Assembly (NCBI RefSeq): GCF_030816295.1
Contig: NZ_JAUSXV010000001.1
Span: 3,658,001-3,722,000, forward strand
Reading direction: 5' to 3'
DNA length: 64,000 nt
DNA from: Microbacterium natoriense
Lineage (GTDB): Bacteria; Actinomycetota; Actinomycetes; Actinomycetales; Microbacteriaceae
Below the pieces are notes generated by a model, which saw nothing but the letters and a program-made list of their open reading frames with translations, was not told the origin of the DNA and did no database searches. The translations under genes were made by a program, and so were the position numbers. Shown piece by piece: positions 16,740 to 26,784 of this stretch (position 1 is its first letter; every line of letters begins with the position of its first letter).

Positions 16740-17623
16740 CAGCGGACTCCTGCTTCGGCGCGGGTGCGCGGGACGACGATCATGGGTACGGGCAGTTCGT
16801 GCAGCATCTTCGCTGCGGTGGAGCCCAGGAACAGACGACGCGGCTGCGCCAGTCGGCTGGAGCCGACGAGCACGACCTCCCCGGGGAGCCACGAGAGATT
16901 CGCGACCGCATCCTCGACGGTGTCACCAGGGGCCTCTTCGACCTCGGCCTTCAGTTCGTCGGGCAGAAGGCCCTGTGCCACGGTCAGCACGTCGTGGGCG
17001 TGCTGGTCGCCGACCAGGCGGATCGCGCCCGTGTCGAGACCGGGTGGCACGTCGAACGGCACGAGCGACACCAGACGCAGCCCCACCTGGGATTCGGTCG
17101 CGATCGCGGCGGCCTCGTCGAGGAGGTTGTCGGCACCGGCTCGGTTGCCGACGGCGGCGGTCACTCGCGGCAGGACGTGGTCATCCTGGTCTGCGGTGCC
17201 GGCGGGTGCGAGGGCCACGGGGATGGTCGAGGAGTGCAGCAACTCGGACGCCACGCTTCCGAGACGGTGACGGCCGAAGATGCTGCCGCTCGCCGTGCCG
17301 ATCACGATCAATCGCGCGTCGAACTCCTCGCCGGCGGCGATCAGCCCCTCGGCGAACGAGTCACCGAAGCGCACATGCGCGGTGCGGGTCAGTTCCTGCG
17401 GCAGCCGGACGACGGCATCCTCGAGCCACTCCTTCGCCTGGCGGCGGATGTGATCCTCGTATGCGCGCTCGGGAGGCACGGCGGCGCTGCGGGTGCCCTC
17501 TGAGGGGAGCACGATCACCAGGTGCAGCACCGCCCCAAGGCTGCGCGCGAGCCGCGCGCCGAGGGCCGCGGCATCGGCCCCGGCATCCGTCGCCGTGTAG
17601 CCGACGACGATCGCGCCGGCCAT
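16739..17623 (-). CDS. Tandem universal stress protein (two UspA domains)
   Basis: 294 residues made of two UspA domains (about 1-145 and 150-290). The second ends with the nucleotide-binding pattern VGSSRLAQPRRLFLGSTAAK; the first has IGTASGSIFGRHRLGSVASE. It is presumably a cytoplasmic ATP-binding stress protein. The ATG at 17623 overlaps the putrescine oxidase stop (TGATG), and its own stop overlaps the permease start in the same way. Such tight coupling to a permease suggests it may modulate transport; USPs are known to associate with transporters, but a role here is inference. Confidence 0.88.
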   Translation of the reverse strand: MAGAIVVGYTATDAGADAAALGARLARSLGAVLHLVIVLPSEGTRSAAVPPERAYEDHIRRQAKEWLEDAVVRLPQELTRTAHVRFGDSFAEGLIAAGEEFDARLIVIGTASGSIFGRHRLGSVASELLHSSTIPVALAPAGTADQDDHVLPRVTAAVGNRAGADNLLDEAAAIATESQVGLRLVSLVPFDVPPGLDTGAIRLVGDQHAHDVLTVAQGLLPDELKAEVEEAPGDTVEDAVANLSWLPGEVVLVGSSRLAQPRRLFLGSTAAKMLHELPVPMIVVPRTRAEAGVR

Positions 17624-19008
17624 CAGCCTGCGTCGCGGCTCGAGGCCACGATGTTCGATGCGGCGAGGTGACCCATGCGGATCGCGCCGTCGACGTGCTG
17701 GTAGCCGGCGCCGGCCAGGTCGCTGCAGGCGAAGTGGATCGGCCCGACGGGCGTGCGCAGATCGGCGCCGTAGCGGTGCAGACCGCCCATGTCGAAGCTG
17801 GCGGCGTATGCGCCGCGGGTCCACTCCTCCGTGCCCCAGTCGCTCTCGTAGTACACGACCGGGTTCTTCGCCTCCGGACCGTAGTAGTGCGACAGCGACT
17901 CCAGGATGCGCTCCTTGCGCTCCTCGGCCGTGAGGGTGAACACGTCGTCGGCGTTCTGGTCGGACACGAAGCCGACCAGGGTGCCGCGGTCGTCGCCGTG
18001 GTTGGTGTTGTCGTACGCCTCGTGCACGAGCTCGTACGGGCTGAACGCGGTCGCACTCAGGCCGCTCTCACGCCAGAACGGCCGCTCGTAGACCGCATGG
18101 ACCTTGATCACGAAGCCCATGGAGATGTGCTGGTGCATCTGGTGCTGGCGGCGCGGGAGCGCGGGCACGAAGGAGATGCGGTTGTAGAGCACGGGCGCGA
18201 ACGCGAGGATCGCGTATCGCGCCTTGACGGTCATCTCGTCGGTGGTCGCAATCACGAACTGGGTCCCTGAGCCTGTCGAAGGGTCGGACCATTCGAGCGT
18301 GCGCACCGGCTGGTTCAGGAAGACGTCGTCGCCGAGACGCTCGGCGAGCAGCACCGGGACCTGCTGCAGACCCCCGACGACGCGCTTGTCGAGGATGAAA
18401 TCGGCGTCGACGAGGTTCGAATAGGAACCGGCGGATGCCGCCATCAGCAGCGACTGCAGCAAGGAGAACGCGTGCGTCGGCTTGGTGAGCATGGCGGAGC
18501 CCGTGGCGAAGGCGAGGTTGCGGACGGCCTCGTCGTCGTCGGTCTGCTGGCGCAGCCACGCGTCCCACGTGATCGTGTCCCACTCCTGGGCTCTCGGGTG
18601 CGCCCACGGCTGGTCGGGGTCGATCTCTGCGACCATCGCGTCGAGCAGCGAAGTGATCTCGGCGATGACCTTCTCGGTCTCGGCGGACACGGGGAACATC
18701 TCACCGGTGAAGCGGTGGGTCTGCCCGTCGGGGCCCACGTAGACGCTGTCGCCGTCCCGATAGCGGCTGTACGTCTCGAGACCCAGCTCCTCGATCGTGT
18801 CCTTGAGCGCGTCCTGGTCGGGAGACACCCACTGTCCGCCGATCTCGAGCATGGCCCCGTCGATGACGTCGGTCCACAGGCGTCCGCCGACGCGGTCTCT
18901 GGCTTCCAGCACGGCGACCGACAGGCCGGCTCTGCGCAGGTCGTTGGCGGCCGTGGTGCCTGCGGCACCGGCGCCGATGATCAGTACGTCGCGAGTGATC
19001 TCAGTCAT
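17623..19008 (-). CDS. puo: Putrescine oxidase (flavin monoamine oxidase)
   Basis: 461 residues, similar to actinobacterial putrescine oxidase (EC 1.4.3.10), which oxidises putrescine to 4-aminobutanal, ammonia and H2O2. The FAD-binding GAGAAG lies near residue 12, followed by EARDRVGGRLWTD and GGQWVSPDQ. Family-specific stretches include LPRRQHQMHQH, KVHAVYERPFWR, YESDWGTEEWTRG and GPIHFACSDLAGAGYQHVDGA. Residues 242-250 (DPSTGSGTQ) are encoded by an interspersed repeat and replace a variable surface turn, leaving the frame intact. First gene of the coupled puo-usp-permease set. Confidence 0.93.
   Translation of the reverse strand: MTEITRDVLIIGAGAAGTTAANDLRRAGLSVAVLEARDRVGGRLWTDVIDGAMLEIGGQWVSPDQDALKDTIEELGLETYSRYRDGDSVYVGPDGQTHRFTGEMFPVSAETEKVIAEITSLLDAMVAEIDPDQPWAHPRAQEWDTITWDAWLRQQTDDDEAVRNLAFATGSAMLTKPTHAFSLLQSLLMAASAGSYSNLVDADFILDKRVVGGLQQVPVLLAERLGDDVFLNQPVRTLEWSDPSTGSGTQFVIATTDEMTVKARYAILAFAPVLYNRISFVPALPRRQHQMHQHISMGFVIKVHAVYERPFWRESGLSATAFSPYELVHEAYDNTNHGDDRGTLVGFVSDQNADDVFTLTAEERKERILESLSHYYGPEAKNPVVYYESDWGTEEWTRGAYAASFDMGGLHRYGADLRTPVGPIHFACSDLAGAGYQHVDGAIRMGHLAASNIVASSRDAG
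18261..18285. repeat. Interspersed repeat inside the putrescine oxidase gene
   Basis: A copy of the CTTCGACAGGCTCAGGGACC element (minus strand; 25 bases GACCC...GGGTC-type flanks included). It is read in frame as DPSTGSGTQ. Other copies are at 40004-40026 and, as an inverted pair, at 52455-52499. Confidence 0.9.
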
Positions 19009-19039
19009 CGTGCAACTCCTTTGTCGTGAAGAGAATGTG

Positions 19040-19080
19040 CCGGCCGCGACTCGAAATCCCCCGACACGAGTCGCGGCCGG
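19040..19080 (-). terminator. Hairpin between gabT and puo (terminator or attenuator)
   Basis: Arms CCGGCCGCGACTCG (19040-19053) and CGAGTCGCGGCCGG (19067-19080) pair perfectly over 14 bases around a 13-base loop. It starts 16 bases past the gabT stop. No T-run follows on the minus strand, so partial read-through into puo is possible. Confidence 0.72.
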
Positions 19081-19096
19081 ACGTCTTGATATCGGC

Positions 19097-20458
19097 TCAG
19101 AGTGCCGAAAGTGCCGCTGCGACGACGTCGACGCCCTCGTTCAGGAGGTCGTCGCCGATCGACAGCGGAGGCAGGAAGCGGATGACGTTGCCGTAGGTGC
19201 CGCACGTGAGGACGATCACGCCCTGCGCGATGCACGCCTTGGCGACGGCCGCGGTGAGCGCGGCATCCGGAGCCTTTGTCTCGGGGTCCACGAACTCGGC
19301 CGCGATCATCGCGCCGTGGCCGCGGATGTCGCCGATGCGGGCGTCGCTCTGCTGGATCGCCGCGAGACGGGTCTTGAGGATCTCGCCGATCTCGCGGGCG
19401 CGCTCGATCATCCCGTCGTTCTCGAACACATCGATCGCGGCGAGCGCCGCGGCGCAGGCGATCGGGTTGCCTCCGTAGGTGCCGCCGAGACCACCGGAGT
19501 GCGAGGCGTCCATGATCTCGGCGCGGCCGGTGACCGCGGCCAGCGGAAGACCGCCCGCGATGCCCTTGGCCGTCGTGATCAGGTCGGGCTCGATGCCGAA
19601 GATCTCGCTGGCGAACATCGCACCGGTGCGGGCGAATCCGGTCTGGACCTCGTCGGCGATGAAGACGACGCCGTTGGCGCGGCACCAGTCGACGATCGCG
19701 GGGAGGAATCCGTCGGCGGGGACGATGAAGCCGCCCTCGCCCTGAATCGGCTCGATGATGACGGCGGCGAGGTTGTCGGCGCCGATCTGCTTCTCGAGCT
19801 GGAGGATCGCGCGGGCCGCAGCCTCAGCTCCCGTGAGTCCGTCGCGGAAGGGGTACGACGCGGTGGCGCGGTACACCTCGGGTGCGAACGGGCCGAACCC
19901 GCTCTTGTAGGGCATCGCCTTGGCGGTCAGCGCCATGGTGAGGTTCGTGCGGCCGTGGTAGCCGTGGTCGAAGGCCACGACGGCCTGGCGGCCGGTGTGC
20001 TTGCGGGCGATCTTGATCGCGTTCTCGACCGCCTCAGCGCCGGAGTTGAACAGCGCGCTCTTCTTGGCGAAGTCGCCGGGGGTGATGCGGTTGAGGGCCT
20101 CGGCGACCTCGATGTACGACTCGTACGGCGAGATCATGAAGCAGGTGTGCGTGAACTGCGCTGCCTGAGCGGCGACGGCGGCCGCGACCTTCGGGTGCGC
20201 GTTGCCGACCGTGGTGACCGCGATGCCGGATCCGAGATCGATCAGCGAGTTGCCGTCGGCGTCGACGACGACTCCGCCGCCGGCGGCGACGGCTGCGACG
20301 GGGACGGTGTGACCGACGCCGGCGGCGACCGCATCCGCCTTGCGGGCGAGGATCTCGGCCGAACGGGGGCCGGGGAGCTCGGTCACGAGGCGACGCTCCT
20401 GCGGGAGGTCGGGTCCGCCGAGGGGAACTGCAACAGCTGCGGTGTCGAGGAGTGCCAT
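19097..20458 (-). CDS. gabT: 4-aminobutyrate aminotransferase
   Basis: A 453-residue class III PLP aminotransferase. It moves the amino group of GABA to 2-oxoglutarate, giving succinate semialdehyde for GabD. Visible motifs are NSGAEAVENAIKIARKHTGR, the HGYHGRT turn, the PLP Asp in FIADEVQTGFARTG, and the PLP Lys in LITTAKGIAGGLPL. ATG 20458 is chosen; an upstream in-frame stretch to 20563 would run through the regulator's promoter region. Divergent from the PucR-type regulator, which probably controls it. Confidence 0.95.
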   Translation of the reverse strand: MALLDTAAVAVPLGGPDLPQERRLVTELPGPRSAEILARKADAVAAGVGHTVPVAAVAAGGGVVVDADGNSLIDLGSGIAVTTVGNAHPKVAAAVAAQAAQFTHTCFMISPYESYIEVAEALNRITPGDFAKKSALFNSGAEAVENAIKIARKHTGRQAVVAFDHGYHGRTNLTMALTAKAMPYKSGFGPFAPEVYRATASYPFRDGLTGAEAAARAILQLEKQIGADNLAAVIIEPIQGEGGFIVPADGFLPAIVDWCRANGVVFIADEVQTGFARTGAMFASEIFGIEPDLITTAKGIAGGLPLAAVTGRAEIMDASHSGGLGGTYGGNPIACAAALAAIDVFENDGMIERAREIGEILKTRLAAIQQSDARIGDIRGHGAMIAAEFVDPETKAPDAALTAAVAKACIAQGVIVLTCGTYGNVIRFLPPLSIGDDLLNEGVDVVAAALSAL

Positions 20459-20504
20459 GTCCGCGAGCGTATGCCGCAGCACTTCCTCCACGCATTCGCC
20501 GCTC

Positions 20505-20541
20505 TGTACAATCTTGATCAGAGATTCACCGATGTGTACAA
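20505..20541. promoter_or_regulatory. Candidate operator: paired TGTACAA sites between gabT and the PucR gene
   Basis: TGTACAA occurs at 20505-20511 and 20535-20541, 30 bases apart (about three helical turns), with a TGATCA palindrome midway (20515-20520). The pair lies in the 94-base divergent gap, where an activator or repressor of both genes would bind. Binding by the PucR protein is inferred. Confidence 0.5.
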
Positions 20542-20552
20542 CCAAGGAATAC

Positions 20553-22061
20553 ATGCCTGACACCGATCACCCCACGCTGCGCGCTCTGCTGCACCGGCGC
20601 GATCTCGACCTGACGCTCGTCTCCGATGAGCAGGCCCTGCCATCGGGCGCCCTCGATCGTGAACTGCGCTGGGTGCACAGTTCGGATCTGGCCGACCCGA
20701 CGCCGTTCCTCTCCGAAGACCTGGCGCTGCTGACCACCGGCACGCAGTTCGACGTCGACACCGAGATCGACGTGTACGTGCGCCGACTGTCGGATCGAGG
20801 CGTGCTCGGCCTCGGCTTCGGCACCGAGGTGCACCGCTCCGGAATCCCCGATGAGCTCCTCGCAGCGTGCGACGCACACGCGATGCCGCTGTTCGAAGTG
20901 CCGTACCGCACGCCCTTCATCGCGGTCGCGCGGGCACACTCCGAGGCGATCGCAGCGCAGGCCTACGCGCGCCGCTCCTGGGCCCTCGACACGCAGCGCG
21001 CTCTCGCCCTGGCCGCTCTCCGTCCGCACGGGCTCGACGCGACGATCTCAGAGCTGGGTCGCAGGCTCGACGCCTGGACGGGCATGTACGACGCCGCCGG
21101 CGCTCTGCGGTTCGCTCACCCGCGCGACGGCCTCGACCTCGAGACCCTCGCTCTCCTCGGCGAGCGCGTGATGGAGGTGCTCACCCGGGGCCTCGAGGCC
21201 GGGCAGGCCCTCACGATCGGCACTCAGACCTTCATGCTGTTCACCGTGGGGCGCGGGGGCCACCTGCGCGGGGTGATCGCGCTCGCGCTCGACGCCCTCG
21301 ACCCCGAGGCCCGCACCGTGGTCACCTCGGTGATCGCGATGGCCGGCCTCGCGCTCGAGCAGAGCGAACAGCTCGCGCGGAGCCGTCGGCGTCTGCACAC
21401 GCAGCTGCTCGGATCGCTGCGAGATGACGATCCCTCCTTAGCCCGGCGGGTGCTCGGCAGCATCCCTGCCGCCCCGGTGGTGGTGGCGGTGGCCGCCGAT
21501 GCGCCCGCGGGGCCCCTCGTCGACTGGTGGGAGCGCCGGCGCTCCGAGCACGGCACAGCGTCCTTCGTGGCGGAGACCGACGATGGCGTGGTGATCTGCG
21601 TGTCGGCCGGCGACGAGGCGCTGTTCGACGAGGTCGCCGCGCGTTTCGGCATCCGCATCGGCATCTCCGCACCGGAGCCGTACGACGCCTTCTCCCGCGC
21701 ACACGCGCAGGCCCTCACCGCGCTGCGGCAGCAGGGGAACTCCGCAGCCGTCCGCTACGCGGATTCGGTGGGCTCGAGCATCCTCAGCGCTCTCGCGACC
21801 GACGAGGCGCGCGTCGTGGCCGAGTCGAGACTCGCGCCGCTGCGTGCGCACGATCAGCGGCACACCGGAGACCTCGAGAAGTCGCTTCGCACGTGGCTCG
21901 AACACGATGCCAAGGCCGAGTCCGCCGCTGCCGCGCTCGGTGTGCATCGGCACACCCTGCGCTCGCGGATCGCTCAGGCCGGCGGGCTGCTGGGAATGGA
22001 CCTGGCCTCGTTCCCCGCCCGTGCTGAGGTGTGGACGCTGCTGCAGACCGCCAGAGACTGA
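20553..22061 (+). CDS. PucR-family transcriptional regulator
   Basis: A 502-residue regulator. The N-terminal PucR ligand domain spans about residues 8-125, a GGDEF-like middle region follows, and the C-terminal HTH_30 domain ends the protein (AAAALGVHRHTLRSRIAQAG). Relatives regulate purine, GABA and polyamine catabolism. Divergent from gabT, so it most likely senses putrescine, GABA or a derivative and controls the cluster. The ATG at 20553 has AAGGA at 20544-20548. The frame is open upstream into gabT but that part is not plausible protein. Confidence 0.9.
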   Translation: MPDTDHPTLRALLHRRDLDLTLVSDEQALPSGALDRELRWVHSSDLADPTPFLSEDLALLTTGTQFDVDTEIDVYVRRLSDRGVLGLGFGTEVHRSGIPDELLAACDAHAMPLFEVPYRTPFIAVARAHSEAIAAQAYARRSWALDTQRALALAALRPHGLDATISELGRRLDAWTGMYDAAGALRFAHPRDGLDLETLALLGERVMEVLTRGLEAGQALTIGTQTFMLFTVGRGGHLRGVIALALDALDPEARTVVTSVIAMAGLALEQSEQLARSRRRLHTQLLGSLRDDDPSLARRVLGSIPAAPVVVAVAADAPAGPLVDWWERRRSEHGTASFVAETDDGVVICVSAGDEALFDEVAARFGIRIGISAPEPYDAFSRAHAQALTALRQQGNSAAVRYADSVGSSILSALATDEARVVAESRLAPLRAHDQRHTGDLEKSLRTWLEHDAKAESAAAALGVHRHTLRSRIAQAGGLLGMDLASFPARAEVWTLLQTARD

Positions 22062-22088
22062 GTCGTGCTCCCCCGGGCCGAGGGGAGT

Positions 22089-22796
22089 TCACCCACGCCT
22101 GTCGAGCTCCTCGAGCAGCGCGGCCACGGTGCCGTGGTACTCCGGGCCGTGACCGGGGAAGATCCGCGACTCGGGCAGGCCGCGCAGCGTCTCGAGGCTT
22201 CGCCTGGTCTGCGGCGCATCGTCGCTGAACGGCGCGAGGCGTGCCCCCGCTGCACCGGTGAGCACGTGACGGGTGGTGATGGCGTCTCCGAGGAAGAGCG
22301 CCTCGACCTCGGCGACCCTGATGGCCGCGGACCCCTTCGTGTGGCCGGGGATCGAGATGATCTCGGGGCGACCGGGCAGATCGAGGACGTCGCCGTCGGC
22401 CATCGCGGTGACCACCTTCGGATGCGTCTTGCGCAGCGCTCCTCGGCGCAGTCCCTTCCAGATGAAGCCGAGCGACGGGCCGAGACGCCAGGCGTCGGGC
22501 TTCACCCCTCGTGCAGGAACCGCGCCCGTGGCCAGATCTGCGTCGGGTTCGAGCACATGCACCGGAATGCCGTGGCGCGAACGAAGCTCTTCGGCGATGC
22601 CGATGTGATCGTCGTCTCCGTGGGTCAGCACGACACCGCGGATGTCGGCGATGTCGCGCCCGACCGTTGCGAGGGCCTTGCGGAGGATGCCGAGGTCGCC
22701 GGAGAGTCCGGCGTCGATGAGAGTCACGCCCTCATCGGTCACGATCGCGTGGATGGCGATGATGTCGTCGCCGATGCGGAGGATCTGAGCTGTCAT
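22089..22796 (-). CDS. MBL-fold metallo-hydrolase
   Basis: A 235-residue metallo-beta-lactamase fold protein, glyoxalase-II-like in outline. The metal motif reads THGDDDH (residues 58-64), so the second His of HxHxDH is Asp at 61. The other ligands look intact: PGHTKGS and FLGDAI, and a final FPGHGPEYHG. Metal use may therefore differ from classical members. It is divergent from a TetR regulator across a gap with two palindromes that overlap its start, so it is probably repressed by that regulator. Substrate unknown. Confidence 0.85.
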   Translation of the reverse strand: MTAQILRIGDDIIAIHAIVTDEGVTLIDAGLSGDLGILRKALATVGRDIADIRGVVLTHGDDDHIGIAEELRSRHGIPVHVLEPDADLATGAVPARGVKPDAWRLGPSLGFIWKGLRRGALRKTHPKVVTAMADGDVLDLPGRPEIISIPGHTKGSAAIRVAEVEALFLGDAITTRHVLTGAAGARLAPFSDDAPQTRRSLETLRGLPESRIFPGHGPEYHGTVAALLEELDRRG

Positions 22797-22799
22797 GTT

Positions 22800-22838
22800 G
22801 GCTACGATACATAGCCTTGATGGCTACAGTCAATAGCC
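22800..22838. promoter_or_regulatory. Tandem palindromic operator between the MBL and TetR genes
   Basis: GGCTA-N7-TAGCC occurs twice: 22800-22816 and 22822-22838, centres 22 bases apart. The first lies 4 bases from the MBL start codon. Two TetR dimers on one DNA face is the natural reading. Confidence 0.75.
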
Positions 22839-22851
22839 ATATGCTGGAGTC

Positions 22852-23409
22852 ATGCCCGCCCCGCAGAGAGTCAGCGCCGAGACGCTCGTCACCGCCGTCC
22901 GCTCCATCGCGGAAAAGGACGGAGTGGATGCCGTGACGATGAGCGCCGTCGCAGCCGCGGTCGGGGTGCGCGCACCGAGCCTCTACAAGCGCGCCTCCAA
23001 CCGTCATGAGCTGCTGCGGCTCGCCGCTGACGACGTCGCCCGTGAGCTCGGCGAAGAGATCGCCGAGCTCTCCCGGCGGGTCGACGACCCCCGCGAACTG
23101 CTCGTCGGGACCGCCCGCGCCCTGCGCGGCATATCTTCCCGCTCGCCGAAGGTCACCACTCTGCTGTTCTGCGCCCCTGCCCCGCTCGCGGGCCCTTCGC
23201 CGGAGCTCGTCGCGCCGCTCATGGCCACCCTGCTCGCCGCGGTCACACGGCTCTCCCCCGAAGACCCGCTCTCGGCCGCACGCACGCTCACGGCGTGGGC
23301 GTACGGCTTCAGCACCATGGAGCAGAACGGCGGTTTCCGTCAGGGCGGCGATGTCGACGCCGCCTTCGAACGCGGTCTCGACATCGTGCTCGCCGGCATC
23401 GGCGCCTGA
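22852..23409 (+). CDS. TetR/AcrR-family transcriptional regulator
   Basis: A 185-residue repressor. The N-terminal helix-turn-helix is VTMSAVAAAVGVRAPSLYKR (about residues 29-48), followed by a WHG-type ligand domain with an FRQGGDVDAAFERGLDIVL tail typical of that group. It is divergent from the MBL-fold hydrolase and separated from it by two GGCTA-N7-TAGCC palindromes, the likely operator. Confidence 0.9.
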   Translation: MPAPQRVSAETLVTAVRSIAEKDGVDAVTMSAVAAAVGVRAPSLYKRASNRHELLRLAADDVARELGEEIAELSRRVDDPRELLVGTARALRGISSRSPKVTTLLFCAPAPLAGPSPELVAPLMATLLAAVTRLSPEDPLSAARTLTAWAYGFSTMEQNGGFRQGGDVDAAFERGLDIVLAGIGA

Positions 23410-23428
23410 GCCGGCTCTCGATGTTCCC

Positions 23429-23477
23429 GTCGCAGAAAGTCCCGGTATTCGGCGGCGATACCGGGATCTTCTGCGAC
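23429..23477. terminator. Large palindrome between converging tetR and ramB-like genes
   Basis: Arms GTCGCAGAA (23429-23437) with CCCGGTAT (23441-23448) pair with ATACCGGG (23458-23465) and TTCTGCGAC (23469-23477), with a 3-base internal mismatch and a 9-base loop. It lies 20 bases past the TetR stop and 26 before the regulator stop on the other strand. It probably stops both transcripts, and shares ATCCCGG with the 5573-5652 cluster. Confidence 0.7.
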
Positions 23478-23502
23478 CGGAACGCGCCCGAGGAGACGGC
23501 GC

Positions 23503-24954
23503 TCACACCGGGGCGTGCGCCTCGAGGAACTCGTACACGTCGGTGGTGTCGACGCCAGGGAAGGCGCCGGTAGGAAGAGTCGCCAGCAGGGTTCGAGGGG
23601 TCTTCACGTTCGGCCAGGAGTTCTCGCGCCACCGCTCCTCCAGGTCGGCCGGAGCCCGTCGGCAGCACACCTCGACCGAGTGCTTCGACACTCCGCGATG
23701 CGGGGTGTCGCGACCGACGAACCACTTCGTGTCGTCGAAGCGCACGCCCACGCTGACCGAGTGCAGCCCTTCGCTCGACGCCTCCACTCGGGCCGTGCAC
23801 CAGTACGTGCCGTTGCCGGTGTCGGTGTACTGGTAGTAGGGATTGAAGCGGTCGTCCTCGTCGAACACGACGCGACTCGTCCATCGACGGCAGCACATCT
23901 GCCCCTCGATCGCGCCGAGCCTGTCGGTCGGGAAGTTGACGTCGTCGTTCTCGTAGGCCTTGGTGATCGTGCCCGACTCGTGCACCTTGAGGAAGTGCAC
24001 CGGGATGTCGAGGTGCCGGGTCGCGAGGTTCGTGAAGCGATGCGCGGCCGTCTCGTACGACACGGAATAGGCGTCGCGGAGATCCTCGATCGAGATCGCC
24101 CGGCGGCTCTTCGCCTCTTTCAGCATAGGCACGACGTGATCCTCGGGGATCAGGAGCGCTCCGGTCAGATAGTTCGTCTCGACGCGCTGGCGCAGGAACT
24201 CGGCATAACTGCGCGGTTCGGAGTGACCCAGCATCCGGCTCGACAGCGCCTGCAGCACCGAGGTGCGCGCATCGCCCTTGGCCTGCACCTGGCTGGAGAG
24301 ATAGAGACGCCCGTTCGCGAGATCCGCGACGCTGCGCGTGGTCTGCGGGAGGTCGGGTGCGTAGTGCAGCGTGAAACCGAGATAGGCGGCGATCTCGGAT
24401 GCCGCGCGCTGGGTCAGTGGTCCGCCCGAGTGCCCGACCGCGGTGAGGATCTCGGATGCCTTGGCCTCGAGATCTGCGAAGTGGTTGTCCTGCCGGCGCA
24501 TGAGGTGCCGGAGCTCCACATTCGCCCGCCTCGCCTCTTCCGGCGTGGCGGCACGTTCGTCCTTGAGCCGGTCGATCTCGCCGTGCAGGGCGAGCAGAGC
24601 CTTCAGGGCGTCCGTCGGGAGGCTCTTCGCGATGCGGAACGGCTCGATGCCGAGGGACTGGAACGTCTGCCCCTTCATCGCACGCTCGAGCGCGATCTCG
24701 ATCGCGCTGCGCTCGTCGAGAGGCTCGCCCTCCAGCAGCGCGTCGATCGACACGCCCAGGGCGCGGGCGATCGCCTGCAGCTGCGTGAGCTTGGGCTCGC
24801 GCTTGCCGGTTTCGATCATCGACATCTGGCTCGGGGCGCGATCCACCGCCGCCGCGAGGGCGTCGAGGGTCATGCCGCGAGACGTGCGCAACTGACGGAT
24901 GCGGCGGCCGATCGTGAGGGCGTCGGCGTCTTCTTCGACGAAGGAAGCGGTCAT
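23503..24954 (-). CDS. ramB: RamB-like regulator of acetate/glyoxylate metabolism
   Basis: 483 residues. An N-terminal XRE helix-turn-helix (about 16-70, LDALAAAVDRAPSQMSMIE) is followed by a long helical linker and an IrrE/ImmA-like domain plus a DUF2083-type C-terminus with two CC pairs (QMCCRRW and EVCCRR). This architecture is that of RamB of Corynebacterium, which represses aceA and aceB on sugar. It is divergent from aceB here, which supports the same role. The symbol rests on family and context. Confidence 0.88.
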   Translation of the reverse strand: MTASFVEEDADALTIGRRIRQLRTSRGMTLDALAAAVDRAPSQMSMIETGKREPKLTQLQAIARALGVSIDALLEGEPLDERSAIEIALERAMKGQTFQSLGIEPFRIAKSLPTDALKALLALHGEIDRLKDERAATPEEARRANVELRHLMRRQDNHFADLEAKASEILTAVGHSGGPLTQRAASEIAAYLGFTLHYAPDLPQTTRSVADLANGRLYLSSQVQAKGDARTSVLQALSSRMLGHSEPRSYAEFLRQRVETNYLTGALLIPEDHVVPMLKEAKSRRAISIEDLRDAYSVSYETAAHRFTNLATRHLDIPVHFLKVHESGTITKAYENDDVNFPTDRLGAIEGQMCCRRWTSRVVFDEDDRFNPYYQYTDTGNGTYWCTARVEASSEGLHSVSVGVRFDDTKWFVGRDTPHRGVSKHSVEVCCRRAPADLEERWRENSWPNVKTPRTLLATLPTGAFPGVDTTDVYEFLEAHAPV

Positions 24955-24962
24955 GGCCGTGA

Positions 24963-24981
24963 TTCTGTCACAGAAACAGAA
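24963..24981. promoter_or_regulatory. Candidate operator upstream of aceB
   Basis: TTCTGT-N7-ACAGAA, a perfect 6-base inverted repeat just upstream of the RamB-like gene start and 115 bases before the malate synthase start. It does not match the published AACTTTGCAAA-type RamB core, so the cognate protein is uncertain. Confidence 0.4.
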
Positions 24982-25095
24982 TTTTGATCAATCTTCACAC
25001 GCCGTTTGGTCGGTCGAGGTGCGGAAGTTCACCCAGAGTGGTGTTCAAGCCACCCGGCGTCGAGGCCGGATCGACCGAAGAAAGGACTTCTGATC

Positions 25096-26757
<1,662 letters not shown>

Positions 26758-26784
26758 CCGCTCACCGACGACGAAGGACCTGAC

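Noticed and set aside
13137..17270. A 1377-codon open frame on the plus strand opposite the aldehyde dehydrogenase and permease genes.
   Set aside because: It is an antisense shadow of high-GC coding DNA. The translation is His/Arg/Asp/Glu low complexity, and each part is opposite a recognised gene.
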